Assembly: GCF_021130785.1 (NCBI RefSeq)
Contig: NW_025776224.1
Coordinates: 101,332-165,331 of the forward strand
Direction of reading: 5' to 3'
DNA length: 64,000 bases
Origin: Homalodisca vitripennis
Lineage: Eukaryota; Arthropoda; Insecta; Hemiptera; Cicadellidae
Part shown: positions 51,599 through 64,000 of the stretch, piece by piece
How the letters are laid out: every line of letters begins with the position of its first letter
How positions within the stretch are numbered: the stretch's first letter is position 1
Made by a program: the position numbers and the translations under genes
The notes under the pieces: model-generated
The model's input: the letters and a program-made list of their open reading frames with translations, nothing else
What the model was told of the DNA's origin: nothing
The model's database searches: none

Positions 51599-52119
51599 AC
51601 TAAAACTAAACCTTAAGTCAAACTTAAACCTTCCTTATTATGCAGACGATTTAAAAACTAAAACTTTGTTTTATAAAAAATATTAATTGAATTATAAATA
51701 ATGCGTTTAATACTACAAACAACCCTTAAAATTAAAATATTTCAGGTCAAAATACTTCAGGTTTTGTTAACAGACAGGATTTATGTATATTTTTGTTCCT
51801 TTACTAAACTTAGTTTAAATAATAACAACTTAGTTTTAAATAATAACAAAATAAAATCACTCGAGGCAAAAAGCATATTTTTTTTTATTAAACTACAAAA
51901 TGATAAAGTGTTAACAATAAATTATGTAGAAAAAATGCAAGCGAATAAATATAAAAATAAAGGCCTAATTAGTAATGTGTGTCAATAATTATGAACAATA
52001 TTATCATGATATTTGCTTTCCTTCATTATTGTTTAATTTGTAGTATCAGTAAATGTTTCAAAGCCTTTAAAGTAATTTTGAAAAACCCGTATCTTATAGC
52101 AACACAGCAAAAGTGGATA

Positions 52120-52440
52120 ATGTAAACTGCTTCATCGTCTCGCCTTATTGTGCTGCTTGAGAAGTCCTATATAAATTACAAAGAAACATCGCCTTCTGTC
52201 TTCTCTGCTGCCTCATTCTCTTAACTGTAAGGATAAATCCTTCTTCTTTTAATTCTGCTGGTGATGTTAGGATATCCTCCAAATACATTGTGAAATAAAC
52301 GTGTCAAAATTAAATATTCCCTGTATCGTCTCACATTAGCATGAGAAGTCCTATAAGAACCTACAAGTCAAAGCCATATCGTCTCTCGTCTTTTTATAGT
52401 TTTCTTTTGACTGCGGTATGAGTCCTTATCCCTGAATGTT
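52120..52440. repeat. Two diverged tandem copies, period about 183 bp
   Basis: TCGTCTC followed by GAAGTCCTAT occurs at about 52137-52170 and again at about 52326-52353. Each copy ends near AGGATAAATCCTT or AGTCCTTATCC. Confidence 0.55.
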
Positions 52441-53304
52441 AATAAACTTTTTATTTTATTAAATTTGAAAAGAGATTTGTTTTAAAAAACGAACAAACAA
52501 ATTCTGACCACAAGGGTTTCTATATTATCTATTTTAATATTGCAATTTTGAAAACACTTAAATCAAGAAATTTAATGATAGTACACGGTGTGATAACTCA
52601 GAATGGTATATAATGATTTTTAAAAAGATTCTATTCTTTGTCTCTTAATACTTATAAAATCTTTTGCATTCCAGGAAATTTTAAAGGTAGCCATCAAAAT
52701 TTTTTATCTTTTTCATTCATAGATACATGTAAGAAATGCTATCATTATAAATAAAACTATAACGCCAGTGAAAAATTTATCAGTTTTTTTTTAAATTATG
52801 AAATAATGAATTATTGAATTAGTAAGAAAAGATATACTTTTTTACTACAGCTATATAATATTACCTAAGTATGTCAGGTTAATATAATCACACTCTGCAT
52901 ACTAATATCGACCGCTGTGACTGAAAAGGTTAAAATGATAAATATTTCTCACAATTCTTCGGCTACTTTCTCTTCTACAGGGGTCAGAACTGTTCAGGTT
53001 CAGCATTGATCTATAGAGTAAAAGTCAAGGTGAAATTTAATCCCGCATTTCTTCAATTAGGTTCATCACGAAAAATGTAAAAAGTATTTGTTTTAATATT
53101 ATTATAAAATAAAAATTAATCGTTATAGATATTGTAACTTCTTTTAACACTCGACTAAAGTTTGGTCCAAATGTGGACACAGCAGGTTTTTTCTCCACCA
53201 AGTTTAAGTTATATTGGCGTGGTTTAACCAGACAGAAGTGAACCCTTTCTGGGTTTGTGGAGAAAATCTTAAGTGATAGAGATACACAATTTTTATTGAG
53301 TTTT

Positions 53305-53560
53305 TCATGGTATCCGAGTTTCATATATTGCTGACAGCCAATGCAGAAACAGAGCTGAAAATTTAATTCCACAATAGAGCAAATTTTAACATATTCAACT
53401 TAAGTATCTATACCTGGATTGCGTTTATGTTTAGTATCCGAGTGTTCATTTATTCCTAACAGCCAACAAAGGAGCAGTGCTGAAAACTTCATTTTAACAA
53501 TTAAGCCAATTATACATCATTAATCAAGACTCTATACAAAATACCTGGCACCGTATTGAG
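53305..53560. repeat. Two diverged tandem copies, period about 124 bp
   Basis: TATCCGAGT begins copies at 53311 and 53435. Both contain ACAGCCAA and GCTGAAAA. Confidence 0.6.
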
Positions 53561-55966
53561 TTTATTTCACTTGACCAGACATTAATTTGCATAAAACATT
53601 TCAACCGATCCAACATAAATTGACTACGAGCACATCTGCACCTGACCTTTTTTCTATTAATGCTGTCCAGTCAAACTTAAGGTATTTAGATATTATGCAA
53701 AGTTTAATGCACACTAGTTTAATTATAATATATAAGATGTACGTTAATGTAAGATTAATTTCATCTCTATAATAGTTACGATTTGAAATTTTTTACTAGA
53801 TTTTGTAATTTTGGACATTAATAAGAAATATGCTTTGCAGCCGGTTGTATTTGAGTGTTAAAGACGAACTGAAAATATAATGGGAATTGGACCAAATTTC
53901 AAAATTTTTCGTTACAATAAAAGGCGTAAAATAAAACAGAATTAATGTAATATGTACCTAATTGATTTTTTTAAACAAGTGGAATCTTTTCTGCTGTATA
54001 CAAAGTTCCTTGTATCAAAACGCTTAGCCCCTCGTAATATCGTTGCCATTTTTCACTTACATATAAGCAATCTTTATAAATCACATGTTTTACAGCTGCA
54101 GAACCTTAATAAGCCCTCTTAATGACTGTTTTTTATGATTGAGACTGTTAGAATTCCAAACAGTTTTTTGGATATGTGTGATCGCTTTTACTTTCTCATA
54201 TTTATTGTTTCTTTGTTTTATTTTGTATAATTTTTTTAATTTACCCTCCATCTAATGAAGAAGAAAAATAGTTATAGTTTCAACATTTTTTTACATGAGT
54301 TTCTGTAACATCTAGCAATGGCGAACATCAGAAGTCCTGCTTTCTTTTAAAACAGTTTCATTGTCAATAACGATCTTTAAATGAAATCATAATCATCTAT
54401 CCGCATATTAAACCACACGGTTGCTGCGCTCGTATCTAAAAACGCGATAGAAACTTGCCTCCCAGTTCTCGTGTTGCCTACACAGAAGTCCCTGGTTAAT
54501 TACATCCTGAGTTTCAAGCAAATCTGTATAACGTTTTAACACTGTATAAAATTGAAATTGAAATAAATATAAATATTATATCTCTTATTTATCATAATGA
54601 AATTTTAAAACTTATATATTTTATGAATAAGTTAAGCTTCTTTTAAACAAGTTTTAATTTTAGGTTATTTAATGGACCTATATATTTTGGTATAATTTTA
54701 TTTTCAACAAAGCTGCAGTTCTAAATCAATTCCAACTCCCTATAAAATTATTCAACTATTGGCCAAGAATACAATCTAACAAGTACAACGGTTTTACAGA
54801 AACGTTAAGAATGCAAAGCACTAAGTAATATTGATTCACAGAATATTTAAATCATTTAAATGCCATATAATATTAATTCAAAGAATATCTACTAAATAAA
54901 AACGCCATATATCATGATTTAAATACTATTTTCAATTGAGCGTTTTAACTATAAGCAATTTAAAGAATATCTAAAAATTTAAAACGGTAAAATTAAGGTA
55001 TATAAATTTTTTTAATAGTGAACAGATCCTAACATTTTATTTAAAGAGCAAATAAAATACAAAAATATTAGCTACAGCTACGCCTCTTTAGTTTGTATCA
55101 CCACAATCTGCATTGTTTCTTTAAAATTACAGCATGTCATTGAATATATAAAATATTTAACTCATTTCCTAAAGTTTAAATATTTATTTACCTTTTCACT
55201 CAATACTTAAAATACGAACACCATCATCTCCTTGGTTAACTCGCCGCTAATAATATATATGGACAATTCACCAAGTTTTCTAATCCAAGTTTCTAAAGAG
55301 TGGCCCATAGGAGATATTTATATTATGACCAAAATTACCTATACCATAATTGAATTCAGTCTTTGTTACTGTTTTATCAATCTGGCTATTCCCACCTTGG
55401 AATTAATATTTTTTATTTTGAATCCGTTATAATGAACTATCCAGGTAATAACTACTTAACCGATGGTACTGACATTTAAATGGACATTCTTAGCGTCCCT
55501 AGTTAACAAATATTCTTATTTTTATATGGAAAATCCTTTGGGTTACGCCCAAAATATTTTTTTTTTATTTATAATCTATTCGCAGGGTTTTACTAAATAT
55601 TTCGCTTATAGGGTGGTTGCTAATGTCTGTACGAGTCTATGTCGAGATGAAGGAGTAAAACAAATAAATAAAATTTACTATAACAGCATACATTTAGGGC
55701 TATCCTATATTTTGCCATATGAAACAAGGTTTTTGTGTTCGATAATGCTAAATTAATTTGGACCACACAAATTATATGGATGCCCACTAATTGAAGAATG
55801 TTAGGGGCATCGCTCACTTATATATAAAATATTTTATATCACCGACCAAATATAAGCTAAATTATGAACTTTGTTTCAAATAGCATTGTACAAGCAGAAT
55901 TGAATAAATCTGACATTTAAAATGTTTAGATACCTTTTTCCATGACTGAATTGATAAAATTTACAA

Positions 55967-56270
55967 TAAGTCGCATCCAAGCGTAGGATGTTGGAGCTTA
56001 CAATTAAACTCGTAAAACCACTAAAGCACTTGATATTAGTAAAGCTCAATACATCTCAGTTGTAGATAAAGTAGAGATAATTGTAATTGTAATTGTAGAG
56101 TAGTAGTTGTAATTCTTTCACTTTTTACCTGTTATTGAGTTAATAGAGTTTAGTAAAATTTGGAGCCTCCATGCGTAGGATGTTGTGACTAAAATTAAAC
56201 TCGTAAAACTACCAATGTACTTAATATTAGTAAAGCTCAATTCATCTCAGCTGCAGTCATTGAATATTTA
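55967..56270. repeat. Two diverged tandem copies, period about 192 bp
   Basis: GCGTAGGATGTTG occurs at 55981 and 56173. Each is followed by ATTAAACTCGTAAAAC and TATTAGTAAAGCTCAAT. A TTGTAATTG run lies between them. Confidence 0.85.
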
Positions 56271-59200
56271 TTTTACTTTCCACCCATTTCTTAAACCTAA
56301 GGTAAGATATTAAGAACAAAATTACTTTTCAAACACATAAAAAAGCATTATGCTTCTCGTCTCTGTATGTGTAAGTTGTAAAAGATAGTAATGTCCGGTA
56401 AGTAGCAAATGAACGATAGATACCTCTCTAGATTGACTCCCGGGGTAGACGATTTATTTAAGTTACCAATATGATTGATGGTTTCCTGTTAGGAAAGGAC
56501 CCGGAAAATTTATGTTGATGAGGAATGTAGAGAATTTTTCAACCATTAATGGCAGTGTGGTGAAGCAGCCGTTAGTTACATAGGAATACAACACTAAAGG
56601 CAGTATTATAAATATTGTAACTTTTATGCTATATCAGCTTATCAGAATATGTATAATGGCAATTATAAAAACTCGCTGAAATATGAACTAGAGTATACTG
56701 TATACTGACCTATATCTTAAAGATAATATTTTAATGTGTATTGGATTGATTAATTCTTATTAAAATTCTATTTTCCTTACATGACACTATTTGCCTACAA
56801 AAACTAAGTTATGCTTATTTGGTAAAACTACCTAAAAGACAATTTCTATATTTATTTTAATCAAAGCAATTCACATACTTGTTACAACTTGAATGATAGT
56901 AAGTACAAGAGTATAGATCGTTAGTTTTTTTTCGTGCGGATGGTTAGCAAACCAGTTTGTAGAGAAGTTCTGTACTTAAGCCAAAATAAAATTTACTCCA
57001 AACCAGCATGGTTTGTGTAAAATTTGTGATTCTCCCTTTAATTAATATTCGGTATAGTGTGCTCTCTAAATATATGACATGTAATTTGGATATATAGTAT
57101 ACTAAGAATATTAAATGTTTACGTAGTTTAGTGAAGGTGTCTAAATTAGCTATCGTGCAGGAGAGGAGCTAATATCCTCATGAGTTCCTGTTCTGAATTT
57201 TACCATTAATTGAGGATTTGTTCCTGGAATTCTATTTTATTATAATGTTTTTTGCAATGGGTTTTTTACACAAAATGTTACAATATTAGATTTTGAATAT
57301 TTAGGACCGACTTACAATTAATTAACTCTTATATATAGTAATCGTATTTTGATGTTTGGGCTCAAAATAATCACACTGTGAAAAAAAAGAAATACAAAAC
57401 AAGTTTGGTTTATGCAACACCAGAGTATGATATCTTAGAACCTCAAACATAAATAACTCTATTGAATCAATATTTACTGTGTTTTAAAGCTCATCGTTAT
57501 TACCACACATAAACTCGTATTAATCCAAAGAAGCAAAGTAAAATGCATAACTTAACATCCATTATGTTTAAAAAAAACACGCTCCTAGACGCCAGAACAT
57601 ATTGTTATTTATAACCTGGGTTCTATACGACAACGTAACAAATTTCTTATTCATAAAAATAAATTAACAATAAACTCGGAGATTTATGTTAAATTTACCT
57701 ATTTTAATAAAATGTTCAAGTGACATAGTCATTCACTTCAAGATAAGCAGTAAAGTTAGGAGTGCCGTAAGTAAAATTAAAAGTTCTGAAGTACGAAATA
57801 CAATAAAAAAGCAATTCGGAAGAAGAGAAACTAAAGCCAGTTTGAAATAACATTGTGATGTGTCATAAAGAAAGGCCCGCATTTTCCCTGAAATGCGTTT
57901 TAAACTCCTCCTGTAACGGCAGTTTTTTATGGCAAGTTTCTCGCCCGCTTTAATCTTCCACATTTTCGTACGTTGTTGTGCTCGTAAATAATCAGGTTTA
58001 ACAGACTCATCATACCTAACAAGCACTAACTTTCTTGGGTCGGGGAATAGTCACTTTAACAACTCCGGGCTACCGCAAAATATAACGTATGATGAACTAT
58101 AATTAAGACGTTTCTTTGGTTTCCTTAAATATATAAAATTTAATATCTGTTATGAATAAAAAGTTATCTATGTGGATAAAAAGTAAGGGAGATTTATATT
58201 TTTCGAGGAAAAGCTCAGCCTGTTTATAATTATTAAATATAAATGATTTTCAAATTACCCCAGCTTAAAACACTGACTAAAAAGGGTGTTTTTTTTTGGA
58301 GGAAGAGTTTTAAATTATACGTCATTAACATTAAATATGAGTAAGGATATATTTAAAATACTTACTTTTAACTTGGTTTCAACGTCTTAGTAAAACAAAT
58401 ATTTGGTAACTTTTTTATACCGTATATAATGCTTCTTGTTCTAACATAACTGTTTCGTTTATAATAAAGTACAACTGATGGATTTTATAAAGCAATAATG
58501 TTAAATTAAAAATCTGAATCACCTGTAGGGCATATTTTACTCCTAATAGTGCTTCGTTATTTTTATTTCAACGGTAATCCATCGACGTTTCTTTAGAATA
58601 GTTTGTTCTTTTCTATGCCCACATAAAAGGACACATCTAATTTTTTTGTTACACTTTTTCTTGTCCTTTAGGAGATTATTATAGAAAATGTTTGGATAAC
58701 CATTTTCCATACAATTGATCTGTGTCAGTCATCATCAACTGAATAGTAAATTCACACACCTTTACTTCGTTCAGAAACAAAAAGTCAATAGTTCCTCCTT
58801 TAATTGGCCCTGATGGTTAAACAACTACCACTAAAATAATTAATTTACACCACTCCCAGAGCTCCTGTTCTTTGTTTGGAACAAAGGTCATAGTTCCTCC
58901 TTAAAAAATCGACCAGAGATAACATCACCACTGGAAACTATTTAAAATCACAACAAGTTTCCTCTTTTCCAGTGTTTCACCCCCTTCGCAAGATATTGAA
59001 AGTTTGGTAATACTATTTCCATCACCCATAATTTTTTAAAAAAATCATCGTTTGTTAGGTGTATACAACTCACGAGCTATTTGTTATTATCTGATATTAT
59101 CTTGCAGAATAGGATTTGTCCTGTTATGTTATTGGTTTTCGGTGGCTCCGATCATGAATATAATTATATTGACTGGAACCAAGTCGATATTAGATCCCCT

Positions 59201-59630
59201 TCTAATTAGCAATGCTCTCTTCATTTTAACTTGCACACCTTTTTTTTGTTTTCTGAGAATTATCAATTAATGGGACATTGAATTCCTAATTTATAATACC
59301 CATATACTTAAAATTGGGGAGTTACATTAAAAAAATGTCATAATAGCCATTCCCTCAGAGCTCACTTATATATAGCTGGTAAATAATCGAATAATACATT
59401 TTTACTAGTTCCATAAGGAAAAAGTATTGCCTTCAACCAATTTAAAACTGGAGGGGAAATTTTTGGAAGAAAATGCGGCAAATCTAAATCTACGTATCTC
59501 TTCCCATTTAATGTGACCACGGAAATCTTGATAGATTTGTTTTCAGTGGCCACTTACAACTTAGTGTTTTCTCTTAATATGAAGGAGCTTATAATTTTTC
59601 TTTTATAAACTTTCAACTTCTGCTATAGTG
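56271..59630. other. Non-coding DNA
   Basis: No gene was recognised. A denser block at about 57850-58030 contains an open 97-codon minus-strand frame (57733-58026) without a known motif. It may instead be a conserved regulatory block. A weak duplication with period about 102 bp (ATAGTTCCTCCTT at about 58788 and 58890) lies at 58740-58960. Confidence 0.4.
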
Positions 59631-60240
59631 GAACAAGTAATATAAATTCCACGCAACCACAAACTCAATCGAAGTGTGGCTAGAACCGTCGCCGTGGGAT
59701 TCACCTTACTCGCATCAAAGATATATGAACAGTTTGAGGGCTTCATATCAGGTTGTTATTAACAATTTATAGAATGAAAGATTTACCGAGAATATTCGTT
59801 TAGGGAAATATTCTCTGGAGATATTATTACGAAAGCTTGGTCCACCTGGAAAATAATCTAAAAGCCCGTTCTGAATCAAAGATGACATGAAGAGCCCTCA
59901 AAATGTCATTTATTTAAAGGATGAGGAAAGGTGAAACCTCAAGCCGCGCTTTCCGTAATCACCGATTGTTTCTCCACATTCTACCCCAGTTTTCAAAATA
60001 AAGATTGAAGAGATTGCTTTCCCACCCGATGATCCGTTTACCTTGTCACCAAAATCATTGGCGGAGGTATAAGAGGCAAAGAAGTTATATTTGGGACATT
60101 CACAATTGAAATTACTACAACGGTGTTAATATAGTTCAGCTCACGGTGATGCGGAGCCGCAGGGAGATTTAATTATTGGCGAAGGGTAATTAAAGGCGAG
60201 GGAGCGTAATTTTCCACATTCACATGAAAAATATAAAACC
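59631..60240. promoter_or_regulatory. Candidate conserved non-coding/enhancer block
   Basis: The segment is more complex and GC-richer than its flanks. Its end (about 60140-60230) holds two homeodomain-type sites, TTTAATTATTGG and GGTAATTAAAGG, followed by GCGTAATTTTCCACATTCACATG. There is no open frame of note. This style is typical of enhancers near developmental genes, but conservation cannot be tested from one sequence. Confidence 0.3.
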
Positions 60241-61900
60241 AACCTGACTATCGTGGCTGTTGGCTTTGGTTTTTGTAATGAAAAATACGGAGTATATTCT
60301 CCCGTTTGTAGTGGTTTTAGATTTTAGGACGTGTGCCAAATCTCTGATAATTTTTACAATTCCCTTTGCTGAATTATTAAAATTTAGAAGTGTTTTCAGG
60401 AATTATGGATACTATATACTTAACATGAAATATTATTTGGGATAATGTTAGTGATTAAATTGAGCCACAATAATAATAATTAGCTCTAAAAGTAGCAGTG
60501 TACAATGTCCCATTGAGTTAGAGTTTTTTATGCGTCCAAGTTTTTCCATTGGGACTTGCAAATACAAGCCTGGTCTCAAAAACCTGTATTATGAACCCCA
60601 CTTCTACGCTGTCCGATATAGTCTACTTTATGAAAAACTACTTACCTTTTCTGCAAATTGTTTAACAAATAAACTTCTTGGATTTTCTTTTTTTTAGGTA
60701 AAGAAAAAACATGGAAAGACAAAATCAATCATCGCTTAGAGATTGTCCTGGTTTATTACCTAACGTCTTTTGGTCTTCATGTGCTAGAGTCAGGGGATAA
60801 CGACATACAAGCATGTTTTTCCAATTTAATCAATCTTCAAATTCTTTACACATACCCTGGTTTTTGGAAAAAGCTTTCCAATTTGCTCGCAGTGGCTTGA
60901 GGATCCCCAAATTTTGGAATAATTTTATCTTAAATATGGCAATTTTGTTTTATGTTCTCTCAATACTTTTATACTTAAGAACCTCTACTCACATCTTATT
61001 TAAAACTAATTGGGTCTTTGTTGTAGGGTTTTTATAGGGCCTAAGTAAGTAAACATTTGATTTTGCTTAGCTTGTTTTGTAAGTATCCCGATGGAATTAA
61101 ACGCAGGAAGAGAAAAAATAAGATTAATGATGTAAATTTACTTTTGAATATCATCAGACACAAAAGTCCACATACATTTAATATCTAACGATTAAAAAAA
61201 TTAGTTTTATGGACAATGGTTTTTAAATAAATGAAAGATCGCTCGGCAAGGGAGTATGCTGGCAAGTTTCCAATGAAAAAAATGGCTGAAATATGTCAAA
61301 CAATGTAAACGTACGTCCTGTTAGTGCACACTTGCACACAATAACAAACCGTTTAAACCCTCAATATCCGATGACAATAGTCGTCAGTTAATTGCCATGA
61401 AATTAAAACCAAACATGCAGACAAAAACCCAGGGAATTTTTTGAAAAACAACGATTAAAAGTCATTGCTCCTTGGTTTCATGGTAGGCAGGGAAAGGCAG
61501 GCTTGTAAGGGCTGAGATATACTTAACCCTTGATGTAGTCATCTACACTGCGTAACCATCTCTCGGAAAAAGCAGGTTGGTTGGCCTGTGAATATATGAT
61601 CCAGAGAACCTTCATTTACGCCCATTGTGTAAGGCATTCTCAGACAAACCATTGTGTATCATTTCTTAAAAGCAAGCAGAGTTGGCGTTAGTTGCATCTA
61701 ATGCCTACATCCATCTCATTCATAGTTTAGTTGGAATAATAAGCAAAGTAGATAGTCTCGCTAGAAACAAGCCATAATCAGTGACCTAAACCGGTTCCGT
61801 CACTGTGTACAGACTCCAGTGCGTTACAAAATAATAAATCATTGATTGTTGGAATTTTCTAAAAATACTTACTTCTTTGGATTTTAAAAGTAGAAATAAA
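60241..61900. other. Non-coding DNA
   Basis: No gene was recognised. Frames at 60260-60445 and 60813-61037 have no family resemblance. Confidence 0.45.
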
Positions 61901-61904
61901 GCGT

Positions 61905-61965
61905 GAGTATATATAGTATATACTATCTATTATATATATATAGTATATATATATAACTATTACAA
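61905..61965. repeat. AT-rich palindromic block
   Basis: TATATAGTATATAC and neighbouring TATATATATAGTATATATA stretches form overlapping self-complementary sequence. Confidence 0.8.
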
Positions 61966-62084
61966 CATTGTAACTTTACTTAACTTTGAAAACAAAAAAT
62001 ACAATTTCAAACAAAAACTATTCAAATGAACACTTCAATATGAGTATTATAAGGTTATTGTTATGAATGATATTATTGATGATA

Positions 62085-62465
62085 TTGCTCTCCTATCCAC
62101 GCCTGATTTATTAATTGTTTAAGGTACTCGATAAATTCATGTATAAACATCAACATACCGCTCAGGCTTCAAATAGGCAGCATGTCGAAGAATAGAGTCG
62201 TGTGCATCTTTGTGTCTCTCCACTCTGTAATTATCATTGCCTCTCTTCTGCCTTTATATTTATTTTGTGGTTTAGGTGTACTCGAACAATATCCTGTATA
62301 AACCAGCAAAAACATACCCGCCAGCTTTCATATACGGCAGCATTGTCGAAGGAATAGAGTCGTGCTCTTTTTGGTCTCTCCACTCGTAATTATCATTGCT
62401 CGCTTCTCTCGCTTGACATTACTTGTTTCAGGTGTTTCTCCGACAAATCATGTATAAAAACTCTA
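62085..62465. repeat. Diverged tandem copies, period about 154 bp, 2.3 units
   Basis: GGTACTCGATAAATTCATG (62123), GGTGTACTCGAACAAT (62275) and GGTGTTTCTCCGACAAATC (62431) start successive units. The first two share AATAGAGTCGTG and GTAATTATCATTGC. Confidence 0.8.
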
Positions 62466-64000
62466 TCTATTATACCTCTATACCTTTTAAGTGTGTTATC
62501 CATTCAAGCTAATAAATAAACATTTTTTTTACAGATTTTTTACAAAGATTTTAACCAGAATTTTCTTTTTGTGAGTTTGTTGCTTTTTTGAGGATTGTAC
62601 TGACACATTGTGTATCATTTAATCTTTTGCTGTATCTTTACAAACCTTCCAAAATATCTTTCACTCGTGCGATAAGTTTTGGAACATACTTGTTACATAA
62701 AAAACAACCCGATAAATTAAAAATGTAGTCAAGAGAAACCACGGTCGTGAATATTACAACATCCTAATTATCACAACCGTCACAGAAATGCCGTTTACAG
62801 AATGCAAATCGGTTTTTAAGGTACGTTCAAGAAAGTTTTCTTGCGTATTTAGTAATTTGTGTGTTTTTTACTTAATGATCAAATTTCGGTATACAGTACC
62901 TGGAACACAAATTAAAGTGGAATAATTGTAATCATATAACGTCTATGGTTTTGGACATATCGAACCGACATGAAAATTGCTTTTACGTCTGAGAATATCG
63001 CTTCTACCACCTATAACATTTATTAGCTCTCGACCTTCGTTCTAGTTGATTCTGACACTTTTCAGTTTGTTATAGTGACGGTTTAGCTTGTTTAGTAAAG
63101 TACACAAATTGAATGCAATCCTAATGGTTTAAAAACTTTTTAATGGATTTTTAATGACTTCATTAATTAAAAAACAAGCGACAGCAACGAGCAATTTTTC
63201 GAATTTCCTTAGACATTAGAGATAGCCTAATCCAGAGATCGTGTCGTGGGATTAGCATGAACCTTTAGGTGAACGTTCCCTATTCTACTACTGTTGCGAA
63301 ATTTAGACCTTTAATATAAGCGACTAGGTTATGTGCAGAAGCAATTTGAAGATGAACTAAAAAGTAAAATTCTCAGAATTGGTTCTTTGATGGAAAAATC
63401 CCCATATTCTGTTTAAGGGGCAACAATTATTAAAGGAAATTATGAAAGATCCAGTGACACATTAGGTGTTTCGGAGATTATTTTCCACAATTAATTTTAT
63501 TTTATTATACAGTACAACACATTTTGTAAGCAATAACATTAAAAACAGGTCTTGATAAAAAACTTGCTAATGGATATTGTCATTATGGTATAGTTTAATT
63601 AACAAAGAGGAGTTCCTTGCAATGCATAATTTGTTATAGTGTATTGGCGGGAGTGGTATAGTTCTCAAGCGGATGTGGTGCCCATGACGAATTTCGCTGC
63701 CGGCCTCTGCAACGATTATTGCTGGTGCTTGCCATATATCTGGTGAAAAGATTGCCTTCCAGCGCGCGTTAATAAAAACCAATTTACTTCCGTGACATCG
63801 AGTCGTTCCACATTGCAAAAAACCATATTTATTGATTGATTCTCAGTGAAGATATCCGGTTATCATAACCAGAATTTTTTTTTTATTTGTTAGAGTTAAA
63901 ACATTGCTAGGTACAGTTCTCGATAATCCCACTAAATCTATTTCGTAACTGTTGGTATTAGAACAACGTACACTATATTTTAATTAATGTTTTATTTATA
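62466..64000. other. Non-coding DNA
   Basis: No supported gene. The minus-strand frame at 63567-63818 (83 codons) has a more balanced composition than its surroundings and could be an exon or transposon remnant, but I recognise no motif. Confidence 0.4.

Larger units (their letters stand above)
51599..55966. other. Non-coding AT-rich DNA with old duplications
   Basis: No gene was recognised. Two diverged two-copy duplications lie at about 52120-52440 and 53300-53560. Short frames at 51701-51988, 53037-53372 and 55232-55756 show no known motif. Confidence 0.4.

Noticed and set aside
51471..51686. YADD-like peptide (LPYYADDLK) suggesting reverse transcriptase
   Set aside because: Only about nine residues match, they lie directly after a TA microsatellite, and no other reverse transcriptase block is nearby.
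63567..63818. 83-codon minus-strand frame as a gene
   Set aside because: Composition is balanced but no motif or splice evidence was found, so it is mentioned only as unassigned.

Overview
This is a eukaryotic nuclear window, most likely arthropod and probably insect. It is strongly AT-rich and almost free of long reading frames. It carries satellite arrays, microsatellites, a decayed LINE endonuclease fragment and a decayed mariner-type transposase motif. The species cannot be named from the sequence. No intact host gene was found.

Layout. 1-11158: non-coding DNA with a 0.2-kb foldback element (1227-1437), a GC-richer degraded segment with a tRNA-like piece (2010-2905) and microsatellites. 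11159-16060: a satellite of about 36 copies of a 136-bp monomer. 16061-21619: non-coding. 21620-32447: a 10.8-kb mobile element. 32454-37011: non-coding, with a transposase relic near 33.7 kb. 37012-39862: about 12 copies of a roughly 240-bp repeat. 39863-45560: non-coding. 45561-46350: about 4.7 copies of a roughly 170-bp repeat. 46351-64000: mostly non-coding, with a LINE relic near 47.6 kb, TA repeats, several two-copy diverged duplications and a few GC-richer blocks that look like conserved non-coding DNA.

The 10.8-kb element is the notable content. It is bounded by a perfect 6-bp target-site duplication (TGGGCT) and by inverted ends that start AG and finish CT. It consists of three copies of one 3.4-3.7 kb arm: A forward, B forward, C inverted. 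Each arm carries a gene for a Lys/Asn/Ile-rich protein of about 790 residues. Its motif order (LDITQDF, then RVKIYNK, then TRLEAT) resembles rolling-circle replication initiators. A convergent gene encodes a 133-residue coiled-coil protein. Next to the start of that small gene lies an array of a 7-bp repeat (AACGTGG/AACGTAG), followed by a spacer of about 70 bp that is the centre of the B/C palindrome. End type and duplication length recall Polinton/Maverick integration, but no polymerase, integrase, capsid or protease gene is visible. I infer a small palindromic, possibly self-replicating element that uses an integrase supplied in trans. Nearly all its frame breaks are single-base differences in A or T runs that vary between copies, so many may be long-read sequencing errors.
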